Source: Juglans regia
Taxonomy: Eukaryota; Streptophyta; Magnoliopsida; Fagales; Juglandaceae
Reading direction: 5' to 3'
Assembly: GCF_001411555.2 (NCBI RefSeq)
Contig: NC_049905.1
Location: 17,226,097 to 17,290,096, forward strand
Length of the DNA stretch: 64,000 bases
A program made the position numbers and the translations under genes. This document shows, in pieces, positions 23,314 to 34,640 of the stretch; the first letter of the stretch is position 1; each line of letters opens with the position of its first letter. The notes under the pieces were generated by a model. It was not told where the DNA came from, did no database searches, and saw only the letters and a program-made list of their open reading frames with translations.

Positions 23314-24031
23314 TAGGGGCGTAACTGGTCCGGTCCGGTCTGGTTTTGAACAAAATCTAAGACCGAACCGGTATGTACCGGTTTTGTATTTTTCAAAACC
23401 GATTACGCACCGGTTACCCTCCTAAATCGGTACTTTCGATTTTACCGGTTTCCGGTCCGGTCCAGTCCGGTCCGGTTTTCCGATTTTTTTAAGACTATTG
23501 GTATAGTTATAAGTTATATATTAGTATTAGTTATAAATTATATATTTAATATTAGTATTAGTTATAAACTTTTAGTATTAATTATAAGTATAACTATAGT
23601 CTATAGTCTATATTAGACTATTAGTATTATTTATAAACTTATATATTGTATTAACATTTAATGTAATAATTTATAAATTATAATATGAAATTATTTCATA
23701 TATGAATATATATATATATATATATATGAAATTATAAATTAACATTTAATGTATAAATTTATAATTATACATTATATATAAAACTTATATATATATATAT
23801 TAATATCTAATATATATAATATTTTGTATAAAACTTATATATAAAAATATTTTTTTTTTATATTTTTTTATCAACCAGTCCGGTCCAAAAAATTCCTAAA
23901 CCAGAACCGGACCGGAATTGGCCGGTTTTCACATTCTAAGAACCGGTCTCGGACCGGACCGGTTCAAAACCGATAAAACCGGTCCGGACCAGACCGGTTT
24001 TCCGGTTTACCGGTTTGAATTTATATCCCAA
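23314..24031. mobile_element. hAT-type element with CCGGT repeats
   Basis: The exact duplication CCAAGCAC flanks it (23306-23313 and 24032-24039; one more base, A, also matches). Left end TAGGGGCGTAACTGGTCCGG; right end reversed TTGGGATATAAATTC. Both arms are full of ACCGGT and GGTCCGGT units around an AT-only core with (TA)n. No coding sequence. 718 bp, nested in the L1 near the end of ORF2. Confidence 0.8.
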
Positions 24032-24552
24032 CCAAGCACCCACCGAGCTAAATTGTTGTGGAAACCTGCCAGAAATTGTATTTTTTCAATTCGTTCATTC
24101 TATAAGATGCTCACACAATTGTAGAATAATCACTTTTCATGGAGAAGAATTTGGAGAAACAACGTAACTTCTAGGGCTACATTTTTTGCATGGACAACAT
24201 CTCTAGGAAAGATATTGACGATGGATAATCTATAGAGACGAAGGGTGATAGTGGTAGAATAGTGCTACATGTGTAAACAAAATGGTGAGACAGTGGACCA
24301 TTTTCTACTATATTGCAAGATTGCTAGTGTTATGGATTGATGTATTCAAATGGATAGAATTAGCTTGGGTTATGCTTGAAACAGTGATCGAATGTCTAGC
24401 ATGTTGGTCGAATATGAGAAGTCTTTCACAAATCTTAGATGTGTGGACGATGACTCATCTATATTCTTTGGTGCATTTGGCAGAAGCACAATGACCATGC
24501 CTTCGAAGATAGAAAGAGTTCATTGGAGGAGATTAGATCATTGTTGAGTTAA

Positions 24553-25180
24553 TTACATTTTGTCCTTTCGAACTTTCACTCAATTCACAATGTGCATCCG
24601 AAACTAATAATTGCATCAAAGTGGAACCTCAAATTTTCAAAACTTCCCATCTCCCCCTTCTGTCTACCAACAGCATTAAATCTAACAAAAATTCACTGCA
24701 TATGTTGCTCATGTGCATAACATTTACTGCAAAGATGTAATTTTCATCTAATTTATTATCATTGACCATATAAAATATAAAATAATATATGCTATCAATT
24801 AATAATAAATCATAAATTATTAAATAATTTTTTTATTAATTTATATATGGTTAATGAATATTAAATAATTTCATTGTGTACATAGATTATTCATACTTGC
24901 TTGCAACGTAGGTATAAAATAATTTTATATATAGTTAATGATTAATGCTTTATTATTAATTGATAACATATATTATTTTATATTTTATATGGTCAATGAT
25001 AATAAATTAGATGAAAATTACATCTTTGCAGTGAATTTTCGTTAGATTTAACTCTGCTGGTAGACGGAAGGGGGATTGAGAAGTTTTGAAAGTTCGAGGG
25101 TCTACTTTGATGTAATTATTAGTTTTGGAGGCACATTATGAATTGAGTGAAAGTTCGGGGGGGCAAAGTGTAATTGTTAG
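24553..25180. mobile_element. Foldback element with about 270-bp inverted arms
   Basis: The left arm starts AATTACATTTTGTCCTTTCG and the right arm ends CGGGGGGGCAAAGTGTAATT; the arms stay complementary inward past GTCTACCAACAG/CTGCTGGTAGAC and GATGTAATTTTCATCTAATT/AATTAGATGAAAATTACATC. The left arm has a short extra stretch of about 30 bp (CATGTGCATAAC region). The loop is AT-rich. No ORF. It lies between the L1 coding end and the L1 A-tail. Confidence 0.85.
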
Positions 25181-25341
25181 AACTCTGTTTCTTTGGGTCA
25201 AATTAGTAGATTTTAACGGCCTAGATTTTCATATTTCTCTCTTTTCTTAAATAGGTGTTAACTCTTGTCTACCCTTGTCTACCTAGGCTAAGCCTATTCT
25301 CATTACTATAATATAATCATTTACCTATCAAAGAAAAAAAG

Positions 25342-25617
25342 TGTGGATATAGGTATATGATTAGACAGAGTATTTGGCAAGCAGCATAACTTGAGAATAA
25401 TTTCTATTTGGTTATAGGCTGGATGTTGGATATGCCATTTTTTGGACCAAGTTAGTGGTTTATATGGTTAAACCTTTTCAAGCAATCTCATTCCTTTTTA
25501 TTGTTCATACTTTTTTCACATAGATTTCTGGATATTATTGAATTCTTTACCAAGATTATCGCTTTGTGGTTATTAGTGCATTTCAAGTAGTTTTTTCATT
25601 ATTAATAACATGCGTAC
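25342..25617 (+). repeat. Inverted copy of part of PRP31 intron 1
   Basis: This stretch matches the reverse complement of about 14350-14615 (PRP31 intron 1) over nearly its whole length, roughly 80 percent by eye. One exact run of more than 20 bases covers TATTTGGTTATAGGC. The order of landmarks is kept (AAGCAGC, GGTTATAGGCTG, TTTCAAGCAAT, CACATAGATT, TTCAAGTAGTTTTT). The copy begins at an L1 A-tail and is cut at 25617 by an LTR retrotransposon. Confidence 0.85.
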
Positions 25618-26400
25618 TGTAACGCCCCTCCCTATGGTAAAGAAAAACGTCATTTTAAAAAGGAACTTGGAGTGCTACTCTGACCTTGACTTCAAAATTT
25701 TTCTCATTCTCAATGAAATGCCAGGTACAAAAGATTTCATAATATTAAAATGCTGAAATTATAAAAGAGATTATGTAGAAGCATTTGTTAAAATTTCTCA
25801 AACTTTATTACCATCATAATCATAACTTTAAAAAGCTATGTGCATAATTTAGGCCTTGGTTTCACCTCCTTGGCCAAGTCCCTTACTACAACTCCATCTT
25901 CATACATATTCTCACCTAGAGTGGTTTAAAACATGAAATAAAACTGAAATGAGTCGAAGACTCAGTAATAGCACATTATGTTGTAAACATAACTTAACTT
26001 GAATTTAGCCTTGTTTTGAAAACTTTCATGCATAATCATACAAATATTTAGCATATGGATCATTCAATAATACATAGGCAGAAATTAAGAATAATCATGA
26101 CATATAACATGAATAATTGAATGATTAACTCCATGCATCTAACATGATTCATGCATAACTTGTTCATCTTGTGTTTCATGTGCATAGTGGTCATCATAGC
26201 ATATGTGCATCGGTCCAATTGTTGTTGATTGCATAAAGTTTAACATATGGTGAACCATGCTTAGGTCCGTGACACCTCATACATCATAGCATACGTATGG
26301 TGAACTATGCTTAGGTTCGTGGTACCACATAATCATAACATACGTATAGTAAAACACGCTTAGATCTGTGTCACTACAAGGCATAAATGTAAATAAAACC
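25618..26400 (-). repeat. 3' LTR of the LARD-like element
   Basis: Starts at TGTAACG right after the PRP31 intron copy. Contains three imperfect repeats of about 50-58 bp around GTGAACCATGCTTAGGTCCG (cores at about 26249, 26298 and 26347). Similarity to the right-hand LTR fades near 26380. The end is approximate. Confidence 0.6.
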
Positions 26401-27513
26401 CTCAACAATGTTTTATAATTAACCAACTTGTAAATAAGCCCTCAACAATGTTTTATAGGTAAGTAAACTCTTAATCTTATACTTCACTCATGAAGGTAAC
26501 CAACTTGTGACAGCATAGTATGTCCAATTTAATCTCATACTTGCATATCCCCAAATATCTCAATATTACTTGTAAATACTTCCATGCCTATTATATTTTA
26601 ATTTGAGATACTTAAAAACCTCTCTTTATAATAATCCTCAAAATTTGAAATACCACAATGATCTTGGACCCATGGGTTTCAAGTTTTCTACATTTCCAAT
26701 GTGTACTCTAATTATGTTTATGTAGCATTCATGTATAGTCCATTAACAAGTACCTCAGTTATACACATAGCAACATCAACTAAAACTTCCAAATCAAGCC
26801 TTAAAATTTTGTGACATTCTTCGATTATGTTGGCCTAATCATTAAACCTATAATGTGTAGGTCTAAGATATAGATGTACTTAAATAAATCATATTCTACT
26901 TGTAAGCCTTAAATCTTAACACCTCAAAAATATATTGACTTTACAAGTTCTTCCCACAACCCTATTGTTATGTAAATTTAGGATATATGAAAGTTTCCTA
27001 AAATCCTTTAGGTCCACCATTCATGCTAGGCAAGAGAACAAAATTGCTTACAAAACATAATATACCTTTCACCGATCATCTTGAAATACAAAACACTATA
27101 CATAAATCTATGTCATAACTCCAAATCTACTAATTACATTTCTAATTTCTTTGAATAAAAACTCCATAAAGTATAAGACTATATCCATTCATTCTTATGA
27201 ACAACATACACCATCAATCTTAAAAGCAAAAATGTCCTAACTTCATCTTTCTTCTTCTAGCCTAGAAGTAAATGAAATCTTTAAACCTTGGTCCACCTAG
27301 GGCTCATAACTAGTCTACTAGTAATTGCCTCAATTAATTACGTAGCCCTAACCATAAAATTTTCAAGGTCCTATGAGCTTCTCCCACGATTCCTACCTCA
27401 TCCTTTAGAAACTTCTTAGCTAATATGCTAATTCTTTTTCACGTGCTAGGTGTCATTTTGACATTCATGTGTCCAAAATAATTATTTTAACATTTCAATA
27501 AAATAATTGAATA

Positions 27514-28339
27514 TAGGGCTATAAATGAACCAGTCTGCTCGATAGCCCGCTCGGTACTCGCTCGATTAAACTCAAATCGAACTCGACTCGTGAAAAAAAA
27601 AAACTCGTTCGTGAAAGCAGATACCCGCTCGAATTGTAAATAACACATACCCGACAAAACTCAACTCGACTCGATTAGCCCGACTCGATTAAAACTCATT
27701 CATATATTAATAAATATATACATACACTTATGTATATACACACACACATATATGTAGTAACTAATAATATAAGCATACCACTTTTATAATTAAATATATA
27801 AAGTGTAATTTAATTACTTATGTCTATATAGTGAATATATTTCATTGGTATATTTTATAATTTGTATAATAATTAGTAGATAAAATTTAATAATTTCATA
27901 TATTAGTATATGTGAACCATATATAAAATAGATATATGATATCATATTGAGTGTATGTATTAATAATATATGTAGGCATATAATATATTGTTATTTTGGA
28001 TAAATATCAATTAGTTAGATATTAATTATTTATAAATTTTTTAAAATTTTATAATTCAATAGAGATTCTACTTGTTAGTTGTATAAATTCAATATTAGAT
28101 TTTTATTTATTTATTTATTAATAATTAAATCTTATTAAAAAAAACACATTTCGAGGTCGAACTCGGCTCGACCCGAACTCGTTTGAGGGGCGAGCTCGAA
28201 TTGAGCGTTTAGTTTATCAAGCCTAGCTCGAACGAAGAATAAAAAAAAATCTCAAGCTCGAGCTCAAGATCGAGTATTTTGAGTCGAGCCGAGCTTGGTA
28301 AGCCAAAGACCAGCTCGGCTCGGCTCGATTACAGACCTA
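27514..28339. mobile_element. hAT-type element with GCTCGA repeats
   Basis: The perfect duplication ATTGAATA flanks it (27506-27513 and 28340-28347). Ends TAGGGCTATAAATGAACC and, reversed, TAGGTCTGTAATCGAGCC. Both arms consist of CTCGACTCG/GAGCTCG variants around an AT-only core of about 450 bp. No transposase. It is nested inside the LARD-like element and is therefore younger. Confidence 0.85.
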
Positions 28340-28516
28340 ATTGAATAGTAACAATTAAGACACTTATTGCAAAGTAGGACATGCCTTGGGGAGAATTTGA
28401 TTATTTTCCCTTTCTTTTCTATTTTTCAAAATTTTTTATCCTTATAAAAAGTTTATTTCTTCGCAAAAATTTTCTTGTCTTTTACTTTGAAAAATTCTAT
28501 AGAATCTCTCTATTTG

Positions 28517-28529
28517 GGCTCTGATACCA
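28517..28529 (-). promoter_or_regulatory. Primer-binding site for initiator tRNA-Met
   Basis: On the minus strand TGGTATCAGAGCC follows the LTR end (TGTTACA) after two bases. This is the standard plant retrotransposon primer-binding site complementary to the 3' end of the initiator methionine tRNA. It fixes the orientation of the element. Confidence 0.9.
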
Positions 28530-28531
28530 AC

Positions 28532-29600
28532 TGTAACATCCCGCTCTTCATGGTTAAGAAAAACGTCATTTTAAAAATCTCGGGGAACTTGGAGTGCTAC
28601 TTTAACCTTGACTTAAAATTTTTCTCATTCCTAATAAAGCACCAAATACGAAAGATTTTATAATATTAAAATGCTCAAATTATAAAAGAGACTAAGCGGA
28701 AGCATTTATTAAAATTTTTCAAACTTTGTTACCATCATAACCATAAGTTAAAAAACTCTGTGCATAATCTAGGACTCTGTTACCTCCTTGGCTAAGTTCT
28801 GTACTGCAGCTCCATCTTCATACATATTTCCACCTGGCGTGGTTTAAAACATGAAATAAAACTAAAATTAGTAAAAAACTCAGTATGAGCACATCATACT
28901 GTAACCATAACTTAACTTGACCTTAGGCTTGTTTTGAAAACTTTCATGCATAATCATACATATATTTAGCATATGGATCATTTAACACTACAAAGGCATA
29001 ACTTAAGAATAATCATGAAATATAACATGGATGAATGAATGATTGACTCCATACATCTAACATGATTCATACATAACTTGTTCATCTTGTCTTTCACTTG
29101 CACAGGGGCCATCACAACATGTGAATCGATCCAATTGTCTTTGACCACATAAGTGGTAGCATAATATATAGTGAATCATGCCCAGATTCGTGGCATAGGT
29201 TCATATCACCGCATACATCATAGCATAGCATATGATGAAACACACTTAGGTCTGTGTCACCAAATATATCATAGCATACATATGGTATACCACGCTTAGG
29301 TCTATGACTTGCACATCCGCCAATAACATAAGGCAATTTTAAAGCTTACTTATCGCTTACGTGGATTCTTACTTATTTTATCTTATCATATCATAATACA
29401 TGTGACATGTTGACTTCATGACGTGTCATACTCATATGCATGGCATTGCATTTAACATGCATATTGACATGATCATTACATAAAATAACTTACATAAGCA
29501 TTACGTGACATAACTTAATATGAGTATTAGGTGACATAGCACATAATTTAGGCATTTAATAGCAATCATAACATAATTCCTGGATGAGCTTATTTTTTTG
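28532..29600 (-). repeat. 5' LTR of the LARD-like element
   Basis: Starts TGTAACATCCCGC and matches the left LTR through CATAATCATAC, TTAGCATATGGATCA and the repeated CTTAGGTCTGTG units (near 29167, 29226 and 29280). It continues beyond the point where the left LTR diverges. Its outer end is not resolved. Confidence 0.55.
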
Positions 29601-30210
29601 GTCCACAAAAAGTCCGAACCGGATTGATAAGGCATTTGGACCGAAACGAACCAATCTGGTTGGTCTTATTGGGGTGTTTCGGTCCAGATAATTGTTTTCA
29701 AGTTTTTTACAAAAAAACCTATATAAAACAATAAAAGAAAATGAATTGAATGATATAATCTATGTTGTCTAACTAAGTATTGACTTAATTAATTAAGTAT
29801 TTTAATTACATATAATAAATTAATAATATTTATAGTATGTGTACTATCGATAGTTAATAGTTAATACATTGTCTTAAAATTTTTAAGCTTTAAATTTTAT
29901 GTAATCTAAGCATAAATAATTAGGTTAGAAAAGAATTAAATAATTAATTATAATTAGTTAGAAGGAAATTACATAATTACTTGCTTTTAATTTATATAAT
30001 TACTTAAAAAATTATAAAATATCATATAAAAAATTATTTAAAAACTTATATATATTGAATTCGGTCGGTCTGGTTTGTTTTGGTCCATGGTGAAAAGCCC
30101 TACCCCGAGACTGGGTCGAAAATCGAACTTCTTTATTTTCTTGGATTGAGACAGACAGATTCCCTAATCGGTCTAGTCAATTTTCAAAGGAAAAATCTTA
30201 CACCCTTAAT
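29596..30210. repeat. Probable hAT-type repeat interrupting the LTR
   Basis: Arms with GTCCGAACCGGATTG and AACCAATCTGGTTGG on the left and TTCGGTCGGTCTGGTTTG on the right flank an AT-only core, the architecture of the hAT-type elements nearby. The right end may be CTTACACCCTTA (near 30203). No clear target duplication, so limits are uncertain. Confidence 0.45.
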
Positions 30211-30403
30211 TAATCCCCTTCAACGAGTTTAATGATTATAAATTTAGGCTCAGCCAAGGGTTATATAATCCCTCCCCCCATAGAGTGGGTTACTTCTGTT
30301 ACAATAAATGAAAATCTCTCTGTCAAAATGTCTATGTAGTTCCATCATTTAAGGTGTGGGGTACGCGAGTGTTGCTCTGGTTTTTACCATATGGCACACT
30401 CCA

Positions 30404-31090
30404 TTACTCCACTACTGATGAATTTGGATGAACAATAATGATGGAAAAGTATGTGGAAAAATCGCACCTAATCCAAAATTTTACGCTCAAGACAAATGCT
30501 TCCGCTTTATACTCTAATCTTGAATTTCTAATAGACCATATCTTGTTGAAAAGATTCCGTTTCCTACTTTCCATAGAAAGTTTTTTTGTAATTTTTGAGA
30601 CCTTTAAACTCCATATATTCCTCCATATCTGCAGAATGTTATTGCACTTAGAAAGTAAAGTTAGATACAGTTCTAAAATGTGCAAGTCACTTGCACTCCC
30701 TTAAAAAAAAAAAGCGATTTTTTTTACTTTCCAAATTTGTCCATTTTTTTAAAATAAGTGTACAGAGTTTGTATACTCTAGGATTTTATACTCTAGGACT
30801 ATCTAGTATTGCTCACAGTCAGATGTCTCCCAGTTTTTTTTGCTTCATCTGTTATTTCCAAGTGATGCACACTTTCAATTGCATACAAGCCATTTGCATA
30901 TCCCCTCCAAATCATCTTGTCCTTTGAGTTTCTAAGGCTTAGTGGCATACTACAAATAACTTTTGCTTTAGTTTCCATAAAGATGTCCTTGATTAAGCCC
31001 ATTCCACCAGCCAATATCCTCATCTATCGTATCTTTCACTATGGATTCTCCATCTAACAACTTCACAGGCGACTGCACTCAAAAAGAGGA
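30404..31090 (-). pseudogene. L1 LINE remnant, C-terminal region
   Basis: On the minus strand, 31023-30799 encodes DKMIWRGYANGLYAIESVHHL, which matches the zf-RVT region after reverse transcriptase in plant L1 elements (usual pattern D-x-x-x-W-x-x-x-x-x-G-x-Y-x-V-x-S-A-Y). The preceding block has LSLRNSKDK. The next block (30685-30404) is unrecognised. Short, broken and without flanking domains. Confidence 0.6.
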
Positions 31091-33865
31091 AGGATTTGGA
31101 AGTCATTTGTCCTTCCAAACACTCTATACTAATTGGTAAATTGTGAGAATGTTTGATACGATCAGAATTATATTTTTTTCACTATTTTATTGAGATTTGG
31201 CATGTTAGGAATTTTCTATTGCTGCAAGAAGGATGTGGAGAAATGATATACTTCTATTTCATAATCCAATTTAATTTTGTAGTTGGAAAATTTGACAATG
31301 TTCCAATGTTCCAATGTATGTTGTTAAACTCTGCCCTTGGTATAGACTTTCTACCATACCAAGTAATGAGTCATGAAATTTGTAATGGCATCCATATCTT
31401 AAGCAAAGTAATACTGAAAGCATTTAATCCACTTCTTGTAAGTGGTTTGATAGCAACTTGAGCCAATATGTATAAAAGAATATTTATATTCAATATATTG
31501 CTTAATAGCCTCTTTTTAGTTAATAATTGTAATGATTTATAATCATTATTCAAATTAATAGTTTTCTCAACGGTTTTGATCGAATAATTTGTAAAAAATG
31601 ATAATTTAGAGGAGAAAGCTCTACTAGAGTAGACATTGAAGATCTATTTGAATCAATACTAACTAAATAACTCATTGGTACTAAAGCTTAACAAGGATAT
31701 CTATTATAAGGATAATAGATAGATCAGATCTAGAGGGAACATCCATTAAGTACTCTATATATTAAAAGTTATTCTATACCATAAACATTACTATATATAT
31801 TTTTTAGAAAATATTTAAAAAAGCACATACCTATACAATCATATATGACACATTCCTTTTTATAAAAAAATTTATAAATGCATATAATATTTGATAACTA
31901 AAAAATATGATATTAAAATCCGTGGTTATCATATGATGAAAGGATTTCACTTTTCAACCATTGCTTATGATCATATTCATCATAAATTAGTAAAAAAAAA
32001 ATCTAGTTCTAAATGCTATACAATATTATTATAATCAAGTAAGTCAAACTCCAGCATACAAACAACATATGATATGAAAACAACATAATTAAATATATAT
32101 AATGTACACATACAAATACTAGATAAAAATAGCATATCAACCATAAAAATAAGAATACACACACATATATATATTTGCAGAATATATTTACATATATATA
32201 TATATACACATAATATATACAAAGAATTTTGAACAAACTCATCAAGTTGAGTTTAAATCATATGGGTATGATTCAAGAGTTTAAATCAAGCCAAATCGAG
32301 TTTATTTAATTTGACTCGTTTAATATTAGATCTAAAATTACTTTTTATTGAAAATTTATTCATTAAATGACTTAAGTTCAACTTGAGTTCGAACTATTTA
32401 TGAACAGCTTATGAATTCATCTACTGTCATGCAGGTTTTATTAGCCTTTTCTAAGGAGAAAAATAGCTGATTTCATGGTAACTAAAATGACATTAATTTC
32501 TTATACTATGCCAAAGGGAAGAAAATGTACCTCAAAAGTTATAAGCAAATGGAGATATGATTGAAAACATTTGTTTATGCGAATTTTTGAAATGTTTTAT
32601 ATATGAGAACTGTTATAGAGATAAACAGATTACATAAAAGTAAACCCACAAACTAATATAGTTTCATGAGATCTGTTAGATCTACTTTATGTACAATAAA
32701 AGTAACTTTAAATCTGACATACCACATTAAGTTACGTCAGTTTGTGAATTTATTTTTATATAATCTCTTTGTGGCTAAAGTATTTTCCTTTATATATAGA
32801 TAATTAGTACATTTAAAGCAATGACATACTTTGTTTTTTTTCTCGCCGATATAATTATATTACTATAAAAATGCTAATTAAGAGGTTAGAGGGCCTTAGC
32901 ATTCATTCCAAAACAATAAATCTAGCAGAAAAAATAAACATAAATCGAAACTTGGTTCAAATAATTGGTCTAGTCTTATAATTAAACACCACTGAAGCGA
33001 TTATTGGAACAATTCATTAGTCGGATTTCTTTACAAATAGATCAATCCTCGAAGAAAAGTTGGGCATTAAATTTGATGGTGTGAAGGCAATGATGTTTGA
33101 AGATCTCTAATTTCACATCCTTTAAATTCTGAAATCGAGACAGAAAAAGTAAACACCAACATGCTTTCAAAAATGGAAGGAGAGCTAGTCATGATCTTAG
33201 AATTGATGGTAGATCTAACTTTTTAAGAATTTAAAAAAGAGTGAGGCTACTCTGCCACCCACTCTTACTGTTGGGCATATTGTCCATCGTCTTTTTTTTT
33301 TTCATATTTTTTAATATATTTAAATATTTTTAAAAAATAAAAAATAGACATCAATATACTTAAAATCACTTTTTTAATTACTAAATAAAAAAAATAAAAT
33401 ATTTTTGACCAACTGTCAAATAGAGTGGTCAAAAGAGAGAGACAAAATAGTTTTTTCCTTTAAAAAAATAAGAAAAAAGAGCAAAAAATGGTATAATTTG
33501 CTGCTCATGTGAAAGTAGAAAGGGTGGGTCTGCCCACAAGAGAAGCTACTGACAAGGTCAAATGATATTTTTTTTTTTCAGATTTTTTTTCATATATTTT
33601 TTAATATCTTTAAACATTTTAAAAAAATTCACATCATTAAAAATACTTCCTTGATTAAGTTAAAAAAAAAAAAATCGGTAGACTTGCTCGGTAGACTAAG
33701 CATTATCCTAATTATTATGTGTAAAAACACTTTCTTTCCCTTATTTTTTTTCCACACTTTTTTGCCCGTAAAAAGATTTCGTTCGGTTTGATAGCCTTTT
33801 ACTAACCCAATAATAATTGAGGGCGGATGGGCTCTGGGTATCTTTGGATTAAACCAAATCCAAAC
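31091..33865. other. AT-rich intergenic region, no gene seen
   Basis: Long A/T stretches with (TA)n near 32165-32215. The stretch 31750-32420 has faint GAGTT/AACTC and ACTCG-type pairs at its right side that could be an eroded relative of the element at 27514. Small ORFs here are low complexity. Nothing coding could be supported. Confidence 0.6.
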
Positions 33866-34016
33866 TAGGGGTAAAAACAAAAACGGATGAATCGGTAAAT
33901 TGGATTAGACCGGTATTGAGTTTGGTCTAATTTGGCATTGGTTATATTTTTTTTAAAATGGGTCAAAATTGTTCTGATTTTTCTTTTTTTAACACCGGAC
34001 TAAATCGGACCAATTC

Positions 34017-34049
<33 letters not shown>

Positions 34050-34495
34050 TTTTTTATATTGTATAAAATATTTTTTATATGATTTGTTATATTATATATA
34101 ATTTTTATATATAATTATATATAAAATAATTTTTTATTATATGATAAATTACTAATTAATATAATTTTAAATTTTGAAATCCTATATAAATAACTATATT
34201 TATCACTATAGTTAGTCTATTGTATTAGTAGTTATATTAATACTATATTACTATATATTATAATATACTATAATATATCACTATAATCTATAATACAATT
34301 ATAAAATATATTATAATATACTAAAATATATTATCACTATACTATTATATACTATAAGATATATACTATATAATATACCAAAAAAATAGAACTGGAAATG
34401 GTAAAATCGAAAGTATCAGTTTATGGGTGTAATTGGTGCAGTATTAGTTTTAAAATATGTCCAAAACCAAATCGAACTAGATTGGTTACACCCTA
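33866..34495. mobile_element. hAT-type element with perfect 8-bp duplication
   Basis: The duplication ATCCAAAC lies on both sides (33858-33865 and 34496-34503). Left end TAGGGGTAAAAACAAAAACG; right end GATTGGTTACACCCTA. Subterminal parts resemble the element at 15951 (AAATCGGACCAATT, ATCGAACTAGATTGG) and the core is (TA)n-rich. No coding sequence. 630 bp. Confidence 0.85.
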
Positions 34496-34503
34496 ATCCA
34501 AAC

Positions 34504-34595
34504 TATCTGTTGCACTTTGAGCATGGTATTTTATAGGGATTTGGTTTCGATCACTGAACAACCATAATTTTATTGATCCATAAAAAATAAACATT

Positions 34596-34640
<45 letters not shown>

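Larger units (their letters stand above)
17070..25341 (+). mobile_element. Long decayed L1 LINE with four nested insertions
   Basis: Plus strand. An ORF1-like region (17100-18720, with GSLGLGLGHG from a GGGCTT run at 18325) is followed by ORF2 (20146 onward). ORF2 carries an apurinic endonuclease, reverse transcriptase and a C-terminal zinc-knuckle-like zf-RVT region (24040-24480). The L1-type 3' end with an A-run lies at about 25330-25341. It is interrupted by insertions at 17482-18002, 18758-19510, 23314-24031 and about 24553-25180. Removing those, the parts run in the normal L1 order. Many stops and frameshifts make it dead. The 5' limit is approximate. Confidence 0.8.
25618..29600 (-). 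mobile_element. Non-autonomous LTR retrotransposon (LARD-like)
   Basis: Two direct repeats begin TGTAACGCCCC (25618) and TGTAACATCCCGC (28532) and share the following text for several hundred bases (AAGAAAAACGTCATTTTAAAA and GGAGTGCTACT). A primer-binding site complementary to initiator tRNA-Met lies just left of the right copy, so the element points to the minus strand. The inner part (26500-28516) has no retroviral coding sequence and contains a hAT element. The right LTR end was not resolved, being interrupted near 29596 by another CCGGT-type repeat. Confidence 0.7.

Noticed and set aside
26160..26400. Possible CRISPR-like array from the regular 50-58 bp units
   Set aside because: Imperfect direct repeats in a plant LTR with no unique spacers; the CRISPR idea does not apply.
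32009..32245. ORFs rich in Tyr and Ile (such as YVYIYIYVNIF)
   Set aside because: Translation of an AT microsatellite tract; low complexity.
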